Origin: a virus
Virus record (IMG/VR): IMGVR_UViG_3300025887_000171
Span: 1 to 21,394 of that record
DNA: 21,394 nucleotides
Reading direction: 5' to 3' (one strand)
Below, in pieces: positions 15,301-21,394 of the stretch. Position 1 is the stretch's first letter. Every line of letters starts with the position of its first letter. The notes below the pieces were generated by a model, which was not told where the DNA came from, made no database searches, and was given only the letters and a program-made list of their open reading frames with translations. The position numbers and the translations under genes are program-made.

Positions 15301-16049
15301 GCGGCCCGCGCTTCGCTGTCCATAGCGCCCGCAAAGTAATCTTGATACGCCGAAGCATCACGATTTGCCTGCGTTATAACAGGGTTGGGCGTTCCGCCTG
15401 CTTGAAGTCTTTGGACCTCTACGGGCCCACCCTGCCTAAAATTTACGGGGGGAGTGTTGCCCGCCTCCATCATTGGATCGTTCATCGCGGGCTCCGGCGC
15501 TTGGGCCATCATCAAACCACCGACGCCCTCCCCCATCTGACCTTCCATCGAAGTATCTCCGGCTATGCCCTGCATTAGCTCACCAATGCCGCTGTTAACC
15601 GCTCCCTCTTCCGTCATCATAATGGCTGGCTGCGTTAGCGCCAAAACCGACTCTGGCGTTTGCATCGCGTCTTGCTCACCTACAATACCACCAAGTTCCG
15701 CGTACCGCGCTTCAAGGGGCTGTTGATTTCCCCGTATTCCGTCGATCAAGCTTTGGTAGTCTTGAGCGCCGTCAATTTGCTGCATAACACCTTCCGCGGC
15801 CATCATGCCCATCTCTTGGCCCTGCATTTCCGCGCCAGCTAGAGCTTGCTCTGGTCCCATTGGTGGTGGCGCTGCGGGCGGCATCATGTTGGGGTCCATC
15901 ATAGGTGGTCCGCCCATTGCCAAGCCTTGTACGCCTCGGCCCATCAAAACATCTTTTCTAGTGACTTTTCCGTCACCGCTCAGATCAGGAAACGAGGCCG
16001 CTCCGCCGCGGTTAAACATCTGACGCTTCATTACGCTACGATTCATCAT
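12315..16049 (-). CDS. Coiled-coil internal virion-type protein with EF-hand-like loop (1244 aa)
   Basis: Large late protein of unassigned family. Layout: an N-terminal GG motif and the loop PDLSGDGKVTRKDVLMGRGV (21-40), where D22, S24, D26, G27, V29 and D33 fit an EF-hand/dockerin calcium loop. A Met/Pro/Gly-rich low-complexity region follows (about 45-200), then FRQGGPV (204-210), and a long charged helical region (about 530-885) with repeats of the form IxAExRALxRxLAxExR. The C-terminal domain (about 910-1244) is mixed and ends in acidic residues. No signal peptide or clear membrane segment. By size and position it would be the middle-sized ejection protein next to the 1447-aa one (compare T7 gp15), an inference. 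The start ATG (16047-16049) directly follows the upstream TAA with a weak GGGG site, so translation is probably coupled. Confidence 0.75.
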   Translation of the reverse strand: MMNRSVMKRQMFNRGGAASFPDLSGDGKVTRKDVLMGRGVQGLAMGGPPMMDPNMMPPAAPPPMGPEQALAGAEMQGQEMGMMAAEGVMQQIDGAQDYQSLIDGIRGNQQPLEARYAELGGIVGEQDAMQTPESVLALTQPAIMMTEEGAVNSGIGELMQGIAGDTSMEGQMGEGVGGLMMAQAPEPAMNDPMMEAGNTPPVNFRQGGPVEVQRLQAGGTPNPVITQANRDASAYQDYFAGAMDSEARAADLEEQRRMSQAQMLFDIAQAGLQFAGTTEGGSIAERLANAAAQTQLPQRIGERAAGMMAAKREQRAEDRQMRMAGLQASLQQSIADKTAADELALVQAKVKPTAADRQTLYRVTADGKGLTGGFKTFDLTNDAEKAAYDKASGSGNYRTKDTAGPLLEAFTGELVGLDLTKVVAKQPMQVDGVDYAVGEVAYLSKREQGEQRGKWDLIDANVNLTTLYKKGQQPKTVLLGQPNSTETVNQLLSKGWNQSEIATQTAATLEIEGFKNKNRVSAAEKLAEVGLNLLEIREKGADRRQKVGLVATEEQNRAAFNYSKALQDDQQLFTTGRDQTLQGYKESLATDLAETNRAMQNLKNFQGRGVEQLRATLAERRDKAQAQLDQTNALEMFDVKSLHDIRTATTAFDRQKEYARYSDALRLVRETATEGRLELAAIRAEDRAKDRTLDEESRALSRILAEEIRAESALNRQLDKVAAMEEDSTIGAEQRALARQLAQEKRDELAKKRQEIRDQGYDIAAEKRLLLTTIGAEERALGRENALWAKNRSAQLSDIVARTEKELLEEKRLRGYDLDDAAQQELYWKTRQKIENEYAIDAEQRALGKDLAKEDRVRIAERTRFERDVAAQIEKELRAVQNRDNILVKEIDGQLVRVDKSTGEALAVYGTAKLPDPEYRVFTLPNANGVLTKTVADISGPRGKSLLEQVNQATEAGIAGASMQKVTTQSTAVRGFVIPNEGVVTSYDGVTYVNHAGEIKNLQDAEGVYEVNNSVANEVNKQEKYAATAIRKLQEIDAALVQGMSVPTYDAAGNVNGSRMLDPNEAGQTVDAYAAARSGTGFWSKVGAGLNAVLSAIPGSEDAFRDYFKETTDARQFVKMVRVMGRSALSSSPRFAVSDLVTTEKLFPNEEALFSNPKTEADKLVTIDRYLTEEKQRLLGLFARNEPMDKSTRTIYSQKISEIEKLQNILGPIVTTDQSAAAAVNFGAAQDMMRQSVTGGDKED
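13395..14009 (-). repeat. Degenerate coiled-coil repeats in the 1244-aa protein
   Basis: Encodes residues about 681-885. Units beginning IRAEDRAKDR, IGAEQRALARQLAQEKR, IAAEKRLLL, IGAEERALGREN and IDAEQRALGKDLAKEDR recur at uneven spacing (about 11-65 residues). The DNA for AE(Q/E)RAL is recognisably similar between units. The heptad-like pattern and high charge indicate long alpha-helices. Confidence 0.7.
15951..15986 (-). other. EF-hand/dockerin-like calcium loop coding segment
   Basis: Encodes DLSGDGKVTRKD (residues 22-33 of the 1244-aa protein). It fits D-x-[DNS]-x-[DNS]-G-x-[IV]-x-x-x-[DE] at every defined position. Only one loop is present, whereas dockerins normally have two. Confidence 0.6.
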
Positions 16050-17090
16050 TTAAAATAACCCCGCCCGTTGTGCGCCTGATGCGGCGGCTAATCCACTTAT
16101 ACCCAAACCCATTGCAGTTTGGAAGGGTGAAACTTGCGGAGCCGAAGCCGCCGTAAGCGTTGAAGACCCTGTTGGTGTGCCAGAGTAAATATCTGACAAG
16201 AAGCCATACTGTTGATAAGGCTGTGTATAACGCTGCAAGTTAGTCAGACGCAGAGCATCCAAACCCGCTTGATTAACACCGCGCTCCGTAGCGCCCGTCG
16301 TCATTAGGTTCTGTATATCTTGAGTATTCAGGTTTGTGCCCATCTCACCCAAGCCCGCTTGTTGTATACCAAGCCCGCCTAGCTGTTGACCCAACGCACC
16401 CGTTTGTGCGCCCAAAGAACCGAGGCCCGCGCCTATCTGTCCGGTAAGCTGGCCCAACTGTTGCTGTCTACCCATACCCGACTCAAACGCACCCATTGCA
16501 GCTTGCTGCGCGTTCTGAAAACCTGCCGCCCGCATTTGCGCCGCCGTGTCTGCCTGTTGCTTCATAACGTTTCGGTCTAGCTCAGACTGTGCAATCTGAC
16601 CGCGAGAACCACCAAACGCTCCAGAACCTACCGCTTGAGCCGCAACGCCCCGCTGCGCTATGTCACCCTGACGACGAATGTCCGCTAAAGTGTTGTCAAT
16701 AACCTGATCTTCGTAAGGGTTCATAAAGTCTTGGTAACTGTTGGGGTCATACATAGCCCCAGTGCCAGCCAAAGCACCAATACCGCCTTTTAAAGCTGTC
16801 GAGGCGTCACCCATGTATCCGGTGGCGGTTGTCCCTGTTAAATCCGTGGCTTGATCCACGGTTGACGAACCTTGCGTCAGGAACGGCTGATACGCGCCCA
16901 CGCCTGTTTGTGCCGCGGTAATAGAAGCCTGTTCACCGGGACTCAGCCCTGCAACCTGATAATCAGGCGGTGCATCGCCGCGTTCAATCTGACCTTTGAT
17001 GTATTTCTGAACATCGCCCAGTAAGCCCAGACGGTACGCTTCAATCGCGGGGTCTTGGCGGCTGACCATATATTGAGTTGTTGTGGTCAT
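16050..17090 (-). CDS. Gln/Gly/Ala-rich virion protein (346 aa), ejection-type
   Basis: A 346-aa low-complexity protein. Conserved-looking segments are MNPYEDQVIDNTLADIRRQG (123-142) and GVAAQAVGSGAFGGSRGQI (148-166), which I recall from many marine podovirus-like genomes where they are annotated only as structural. Residues about 211-251 are a run of LG/GxQ units (GLGSLGAQTGALGQQLGGLG), and the end is an Ala/Gly-rich hydrophobic stretch (GLGISGLAAASGAQRAGLF). Small size, Q/A-rich helices and position ahead of the two giant proteins recall T7 gp14 or P22 gp7, but no homology is claimed. The ATG at 17088-17090 overlaps the upstream TGA (ATGA) and AAGGGGG lies about 8-9 nt upstream. Its stop abuts the next start. 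Confidence 0.75.
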   Translation of the reverse strand: MTTTTQYMVSRQDPAIEAYRLGLLGDVQKYIKGQIERGDAPPDYQVAGLSPGEQASITAAQTGVGAYQPFLTQGSSTVDQATDLTGTTATGYMGDASTALKGGIGALAGTGAMYDPNSYQDFMNPYEDQVIDNTLADIRRQGDIAQRGVAAQAVGSGAFGGSRGQIAQSELDRNVMKQQADTAAQMRAAGFQNAQQAAMGAFESGMGRQQQLGQLTGQIGAGLGSLGAQTGALGQQLGGLGIQQAGLGEMGTNLNTQDIQNLMTTGATERGVNQAGLDALRLTNLQRYTQPYQQYGFLSDIYSGTPTGSSTLTAASAPQVSPFQTAMGLGISGLAAASGAQRAGLF

Positions 17091-18493
17091 GCTACTGCAC
17101 CCCCTTCAAAGGCTCTCATCATATCGTACATCTTTCTAACGCCGCGCTCCCTGCTACCGCCACCCGCTCCGCGGACGGCCTTAGCGTTCATCACAAACTC
17201 CCCGTCAGAAAGCATCGCTGGGATACTGTCGGAAGTCTCGGTTCCGGGGCCACTTATATAACCTGTTTTGCGTGGGAAGTTCTCCATTTCGCCGCCGCGG
17301 GCCGCGGTTTGTATGGGCTCAACGAGGGGCTCATAAATCGGCGGACGGACCGTTGGCACCATTACATCGTACAGAGTACGGTAAGACGGCGCTCCCGCGG
17401 CTCCGGTTGTATACTTCTCAGGGTTTGCTGCCAAGAGTTTCTGGGACGGCGACTCCTGATCGTAGGGGTCTTCAATCTCTTCGGCGGGTATTTGTTTAAA
17501 GCCACCAGCTAATGCTGTTACACCAAGGCCCGCCCCAATTGTTGGTAGGAGCTTTAAACCGCCTTTGACGGCCTCTGTTCCACTTTGTGCGGCTAACGCT
17601 CTAACGTCGGCGTTAGTAAAATCTAACCCCTTTTCAATTTTAAGTTTGTTTAATTTTTCAAAGGCTGTAGACAAGTCCCCCGAAACCGCTTCTTTGGGGG
17701 CTTCGTAAAACATGTCTTCAACAACGTCAGGAACATACTTACGAAAACCCTCTTGAGAGCTTATTGCTACAGGTTCGCTAGAGGTGGTGTTTACCGTTTT
17801 CGAAACCGACGGACTTGAAGGGAACAAAAAGTTCTTACCTCCACCCCCTAAAAACTCAGGTGCGCTGTCCACAAAACCTTCCCTAAACGCTGCAATGCCT
17901 TGCCCTGAAGCGGCTTGACTATAACGTTGAATACCGCTTGAAATACCGCCCGCTAATCCCCCAAACAATGCGCCTCTTAAAAGGTCTTTTCGATTACCGC
18001 CTGTAGCTAAAGCGGTTAAACCGCCCGTCAAAGCACCCTGCGCCATCAAACCTAAACCTAGCCCGCCTGTAGCCAATCCAATTACAGCGGGTAATACAAT
18101 AGGCGCAGCCGCCTTAACGATCTTCTTAACGCCGCTAATAATCTTCTTCAGAAAGAACTCTCTGTTACCCGTATAAGGGTTTACAGAGTTAGCCGCGTTG
18201 CCAACCGTGTAACGCGCCATGTCCATGTCGTTGTCACTAAAAACCTCCGCCATAGCGTTCCTGATCCGCGGATCGCGGGCCATGTTCCGGTCTATAATAA
18301 TCTCGTCACGATTAACGTGAGCCAGTTCCGTATCGCCGTTACGACCCATCTGAGCCATGCGGTTTGCTACGTCGCCCATAGAGTTAATGCCGCGAGGCTG
18401 ACCAAACGCAAGTACGTTGTCAGGCATTTCATCCATGTTAGAGGTTAAGAAAGACCCCACACCACCTTCGGGAAAATACATCTGTTCTTGCAT
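17087..18493 (-). CDS. Late-block protein with two LxxGE modules and a hydrophobic segment (468 aa)
   Basis: Unnamed structural-type protein. From the ATG at 18493: YFPEGGVGSF near the N-terminus; module one GDTELAHVNRDEIIIDRN (about 53-70), then YTVGNAANSVNPYTGNREFF and KKIISGVKKIVKAAAP. A Gly/Ala-rich hydrophobic stretch follows (about 128-180, possibly membrane-active). The C-terminal module is AARGGEM, then GYISGPGTETSDSIPAMLSD and GEFVMNAKAVRGAGGG (about 397-447). The last module is well known from tape-measure-like phage proteins. I chose the ATG at 18493 because AAAGGGG lies about 8 nt upstream. A GTG at 18523 would overlap the preceding stop (GTGA), add 10 residues and cannot be excluded. 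The role could be tail or ejection apparatus; the exact function is not known. Confidence 0.75.
   Translation of the reverse strand: MQEQMYFPEGGVGSFLTSNMDEMPDNVLAFGQPRGINSMGDVANRMAQMGRNGDTELAHVNRDEIIIDRNMARDPRIRNAMAEVFSDNDMDMARYTVGNAANSVNPYTGNREFFLKKIISGVKKIVKAAAPIVLPAVIGLATGGLGLGLMAQGALTGGLTALATGGNRKDLLRGALFGGLAGGISSGIQRYSQAASGQGIAAFREGFVDSAPEFLGGGGKNFLFPSSPSVSKTVNTTSSEPVAISSQEGFRKYVPDVVEDMFYEAPKEAVSGDLSTAFEKLNKLKIEKGLDFTNADVRALAAQSGTEAVKGGLKLLPTIGAGLGVTALAGGFKQIPAEEIEDPYDQESPSQKLLAANPEKYTTGAAGAPSYRTLYDVMVPTVRPPIYEPLVEPIQTAARGGEMENFPRKTGYISGPGTETSDSIPAMLSDGEFVMNAKAVRGAGGGSRERGVRKMYDMMRAFEGGAVA
17285..17305 (-). repeat. 21-bp sequence encoding AARGGEM, copy 2
   Basis: Second copy of the 21-bp segment found at 7990-8010, with two synonymous differences. 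It also includes part of a tandem CCGCGG-G-CCGCGG (17295-17307). Confidence 0.8.
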
Positions 18494-18519
18494 CACACTG
18501 CCCCTTTGACCGTACTTTA

Positions 18520-18843
18520 TCACGAAATCTCTAAAATACTAGCTACAACGTGCAGCCGATTGGCTGTAGCAGCCGTAACTTTTAAGACTTCATCGGCTTG
18601 AACCACAAGTGGTGCCGTTAATAGTTCTACAGTTGCATGACCCGCAATAGTTTTACTGTCAAACAAAACAAACACGGCGTTTGACGCGTCTGTTATCGTG
18701 AGCGTTAAGGTATCACCATTGTTACTGTCATCGCAAACCAAAATTGACTTTACTACCGCCGTAGCAAACGGACCGCACGTATATAGCGTGGTTATGCCTG
18801 TCGTTGTGAGGTCCGCTTTTGCGTTTATATATGCGTTAGCCAT
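18520..18843 (-). CDS. Small beta-rich structural protein (107 aa)
   Basis: A 107-aa protein made almost wholly of alternating hydrophobic/polar stretches (TTTGITTLYTCGPFATAVVK, TLTLTITDASNAVFVLF, ATVELLTAPLVVQ, LHVVASILEIS), predicting a beta sandwich. I recall near relatives in uncultured marine phages, placed next to gp10-like genes, with no known function. A small head-tail or tail-surface component is plausible. The ATG at 18841-18843 overlaps the stop of the 55-aa gene (TGATG), so translation is coupled. The stop is shared with the possible GTG start of the next gene. The single cysteine pair (positions 23 and 37) is unremarkable. Confidence 0.75.
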   Translation of the reverse strand: MANAYINAKADLTTTGITTLYTCGPFATAVVKSILVCDDSNNGDTLTLTITDASNAVFVLFDSKTIAGHATVELLTAPLVVQADEVLKVTAATANRLHVVASILEIS

Positions 18844-19010
18844 CAGCCCATAAACCAGCTTAGGGCAGTCGTATCATCGTCTGCCACCTGTTGAGTGTTG
18901 TTGAATTGATTCAAAAACACGGAGAAAGAACGAACCACCTCATTTAAATACTCTTGGTTGTACTCTTGAGGCGGAGTAGGGAAAAACGGTACAGGCGTGT
19001 TGGTAGCCAT
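18843..19010 (-). CDS. Very small late-block protein (55 aa)
   Basis: A 55-residue reading frame between the gp10-like gene and the 107-aa gene. Its protein begins MATNTPVPFFPTPPQEYNQE and ends ADDDTTALSWFMG. The middle (YLNEVVRSFSVFLNQFNN) is an amphipathic helix after a Pro-rich start. GGAGAAG lies about 6 nt before the ATG. The ATG overlaps the gp10-like stop by one base (TAATG), and its stop overlaps the next start (TGATG). This perfect packing and the absence of any other frame in the interval make it a real gene. I recall similar small proteins beginning with a proline-rich PFFPTPP stretch in marine phages, without a function. Confidence 0.75.
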   Translation of the reverse strand: MATNTPVPFFPTPPQEYNQEYLNEVVRSFSVFLNQFNNTQQVADDDTTALSWFMG

Positions 19011-21214
19011 TATCTTCTCCCGTCGGGTCTAATATCTACACGAGGCACACCCAATCTCCAAAGTACGTTTGCGTCGGTAGACTGTAACTTGAGCGTAAAG
19101 CTACGGCCCCGTAACCGTGTAAAGTACTGGTTTGTGTACTGATCCACAGGCGTACTGGACGTTTTAGATATAGTGTTTGTTGAGGAGTTCTGATCGACTT
19201 GCCCCGGAAAACTTTTAGTCTCCAAGATAAAGTCCAAAGAAGAGGTATCGACTGTTTCTCTAAAATTAATGTCCGGTATAACTCTATTAATAAAAGAAAA
19301 CTGATTGCCGTCTGTAATGGACATATCACCAGACTCAATAAATGAAGTCATAGCCGCGCCGTCATCTTGTGCGCCCACCTCTTGATTATACAAAAAGTTG
19401 TTAGTTCCCGCCGCGAGAGGCAACGAAGAAATACCACGATCCAACCACGCCGTTCTAGCTAGGTTTCCTATAAACCAAAGCTTCTCAAGGTAATTGTAGA
19501 CCACATACCTGTCATTCTCGGTTGAGTCCGCAGACGGATAAAACCACCAAACCTCGGAGAAGGACACGTTGGCTCCCGAAACAATCTTGTCAGACTGAGA
19601 AGTATTTATGTCATCAAACACATAATCTCGCACAGTGCAGGGTATTCTTTGAACCGCACCCGTGAACGCATAAAACTCCGCCGATCCCATCCAAAATACC
19701 GCATCGTCCACCGCAACCGCCGCCTTGGGACTAGCGATGGTAATGTTTTCAGAAATTAAGTTTATACCAAAGGTGAACGGTGGCCCAAGAAACTGCATCG
19801 CGTGAATAGAAACGTCTGTAAACACCAGTATTTGTTGCCGAGTTTCAAGAGCTTGAATAATCTTGGAGCCAGAGCTTATACGCAAATCACCCGCTGTATT
19901 GGTAGAGGTAGGATACCAATCGACAGGATTCTCCTGACTGCTAAACCGTATTAACAACGGGTCTTGGATGCCACTACCATCAGTTGAAGAGGACGTAAGA
20001 CCAAGACCATCCGCGCCAAAGGCAATTACATGCCTGTCTCTGTCAGACAAAAGAACCTGTGTGGCTATTGTAGGAACCGAGGTCCGTGTGCCGAGGCCCA
20101 AGGCGCTGTCTGTTAGGAACTTAGCTCGTGTGCCTGTACCGTTGGTTTTATCCCAATAGTAAATCCTACCGTTTCTTTCGTTCAACAACAGGTCTTCGCC
20201 AAAGTTGTCTTGTGTCCAGATGCGTAGGTTTGCAGATGGCGTAATTGTTCCTGAAACAAGAGCCAATCCCCAGCCAGAAAAATTATCCGCTGTAAGCGCG
20301 TTACCTGTTGCAAGTCGAACGGAAGAACCATCTGCGTGAGTAGCGGCAGTAGTGCCTTTGTGTCCTCTGGTACATCCTGTTAGGTCGTTAGAGCTTATAC
20401 CCCCTACCAGAATAAGTTCGTCATCTATTAAAACGATATCGCTGGCTACAATACCCGTAGTGTTAGCTACGGTGATTGTGGTGTCACTATCAGAAAGTGT
20501 ACCGCCCTCGTTTACCGTTGTAGTAAGAGCGCCCGTAGTTGTACCACCCCAAACTCCCGCGCCCCAACCAGTGCCAAACACCGAGCTATTAAGACCCGTA
20601 CCAATTTGATAGGTTCCTACAACACTACCACCGCCGTTACCCGTATCACTAGCGTTAGCAGTGACGGCAGTAACGCTTATGCCACCAGAAACTGTAACGC
20701 TTTCTATAGTGCTGACGGTTCTTGCCGATATTTTATAGGTGTTGCCATCCACAACTTCTGTGACCTGATATTCTTGGTTAAGAACGTTTGCCGTGACGTT
20801 GCCGCCCAAAGAAGCCGCACCAGAGAAAGTAACAAAGTCATTAGCCACGCAACCATGATTAGGGTCCGCTACTGTAATTACGGACGAGCCGTTTGTAGCA
20901 GAAAAGGTTACGTCTCCTGCAGATGTTGTCTGCCTGATTGGAGTAACGTCTTTAAAATCAACCCCCTCTTTAATGTAGAACTTTAATTCTGTCCCAAGGC
21001 CTAAAAACTTTTCGCCACTCAACGCTACAAACTCATGCATTCCACGGCATTGACCTAAGAAGGCTTCGTTTGAGTTTTTTTCCCAACCATTTAACTTTTC
21101 AGGATAACCAAAGCGAAAACGTATCTTATCACAATCTACCCAGCCGTTTTCTTCAGAATACGGAGTAGTTTCTTTGTTTATTCCAGCTTTAAATTTAAGG
21201 TCTAAAAGAGGCAT
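19010..21214 (-). CDS. P22 gp10-like tail accessory (phage stabilisation) protein, enlarged
   Basis: Probable head-tail closure or tail accessory factor like P22 gp10 (phage stabilisation protein family). Family-like features: the N-terminal GWVDCDKIRFRFGYPEKLNGW (split here as GWVDCDKIRFRF and GYPEKLNGW, residues 24-44), RIWTQDNFGEDLLLNERNG (331-349), IYYWDKTNG, DRHVIAFG and the C-terminal beta-propeller-like part with LVFTDVSIHAMQFLGPPFTF. P22 gp10 is about 470 aa; this is 734. The excess is explained by two inserted beta domains at about 98-200 (DVTFSATNGSSVITVADPNH...) and about 229-302 (TTITVANTTGIVASDIVLID and GCTRGHKGTTAATHADG). The ATG at 21214 has only a distant AGGA. The start of the 55-aa gene overlaps its stop. 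Confidence 0.8.
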   Translation of the reverse strand: MPLLDLKFKAGINKETTPYSEENGWVDCDKIRFRFGYPEKLNGWEKNSNEAFLGQCRGMHEFVALSGEKFLGLGTELKFYIKEGVDFKDVTPIRQTTSAGDVTFSATNGSSVITVADPNHGCVANDFVTFSGAASLGGNVTANVLNQEYQVTEVVDGNTYKISARTVSTIESVTVSGGISVTAVTANASDTGNGGGSVVGTYQIGTGLNSSVFGTGWGAGVWGGTTTGALTTTVNEGGTLSDSDTTITVANTTGIVASDIVLIDDELILVGGISSNDLTGCTRGHKGTTAATHADGSSVRLATGNALTADNFSGWGLALVSGTITPSANLRIWTQDNFGEDLLLNERNGRIYYWDKTNGTGTRAKFLTDSALGLGTRTSVPTIATQVLLSDRDRHVIAFGADGLGLTSSSTDGSGIQDPLLIRFSSQENPVDWYPTSTNTAGDLRISSGSKIIQALETRQQILVFTDVSIHAMQFLGPPFTFGINLISENITIASPKAAVAVDDAVFWMGSAEFYAFTGAVQRIPCTVRDYVFDDINTSQSDKIVSGANVSFSEVWWFYPSADSTENDRYVVYNYLEKLWFIGNLARTAWLDRGISSLPLAAGTNNFLYNQEVGAQDDGAAMTSFIESGDMSITDGNQFSFINRVIPDINFRETVDTSSLDFILETKSFPGQVDQNSSTNTISKTSSTPVDQYTNQYFTRLRGRSFTLKLQSTDANVLWRLGVPRVDIRPDGRR

Positions 21215-21227
21215 CTTTGTATATGTC

Positions 21228-21394
21228 CTAATTTGGCTTTACAGGCCAAGTGATTGCATTAGGAAAACCTGACTGTTGTGGTAAATTTAATAGGTCAGTT
21301 CTGTATTGTGACCACTCTGTCTGCTTATTAGAGGTCAGTTCTGCCCAACGCAAAGGGTTAGAAACTAATGGGTCAACCTCTGTAAGTAACTTGT
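21228..21394 (-). CDS. Phage tail assembly chaperone-like protein, C-terminal end only
   Basis: The last 54 codons of a leftward gene whose start lies beyond the window. The peptide begins KLLTEVDPLVSNPLRWAE and continues with TEWSQYRTDLLNLPQQ (about 25-40) and GFPNAITWPVKPN. This is the R/KLL-D ... W-x2-YR-x2-L-x6-FP-x-I-x-WP signature I know from the Phage_tail_APC-type C-terminal domain found in tail assembly chaperones and small tail-fibre-associated proteins. It ends with TAG 13 nt before the gp10-like ATG. The N-terminal part and full length are not visible. Confidence 0.72.
   Translation of the reverse strand, partial: KLLTEVDPLVSNPLRWAELTSNKQTEWSQYRTDLLNLPQQSGFPNAITWPVKPN

Noticed and set aside
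18493-18523. GTG start at 18523 for the 478-aa version of the late protein
   Set aside because: The GTGA overlap is attractive, but its ribosome site is weak and the ATG at 18493 has AAAGGGG. Kept as an alternative.
21215-21227. Promoter between the tail-chaperone-like gene and the gp10-like gene
   Set aside because: The gap is only 13 bases and no -10/-35 pair is visible, so the genes are most simply co-transcribed.

Overview
The window is a piece of a tailed bacteriophage genome, or a prophage. It is densely packed, with nearly every gene touching or overlapping the next. Recognisable pieces are a UvrD-type helicase, an archaeo-eukaryotic-type primase, a SNF2-type helicase, a P22 gp10-like tail accessory protein, a lytic transglycosylase and several very large internal-virion-type proteins. 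From memory of the families, the content and the style of the virion proteins (short GG-containing motifs, LxxGE modules, an EF-hand-like loop) most resemble uncultured marine podovirus-like genomes. That host and habitat guess is inference; no host gene, tRNA, integrase, terminase, portal, capsid or DNA polymerase gene is visible here.

Left part (1-3803, minus strand, read right to left): a replication/recombination block. It starts with a coiled-coil conserved phage protein (191 aa). Next come a 261-aa protein with an SSB-like acidic tail, a TOTE-type AEP primase with a PriL-like four-cysteine C-terminal region, a 68-aa HTH protein started at a TTG codon, and a UvrD/Rep helicase cut by the window edge. 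All are coupled by 1-4 nt overlaps or short gaps.

Switch region (about 3804-3895): a short divergent intergenic stretch with two sigma70-like promoters that occupy the same DNA, one for the leftward block and one for the only rightward gene, a SNF2-family helicase (3896-5353). That gene ends tail to tail with the late block; a single TTAA supplies both stop codons.

Right part (5350-21394, minus strand): a continuous late/virion block. In transcription order it holds a tail-assembly-chaperone-like gene (5' end missing), a P22 gp10-like tail accessory protein with two inserted beta domains, a 55-aa gene, a 107-aa beta-rich structural protein, and a 478-aa protein with a hydrophobic segment and two LxxGE modules. 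It continues with a Q/G-rich 346-aa protein, a 1244-aa coiled-coil protein with an EF-hand-like loop, a 1447-aa protein with hydrophobic segments, a 201-aa protein and a 665-aa protein carrying an SLT lytic transglycosylase domain. The 346, 1244, 1447 and 665-aa proteins together look like a DNA-ejection/internal-virion set comparable in role to T7 gp14-gp15-gp16 or P22 gp7-gp20-gp16 (inference from order, size and domains).

No CRISPR array, tRNA, rRNA, insertion sequence or convincing terminator was seen. There is no gene-free stretch longer than about 100 bases.
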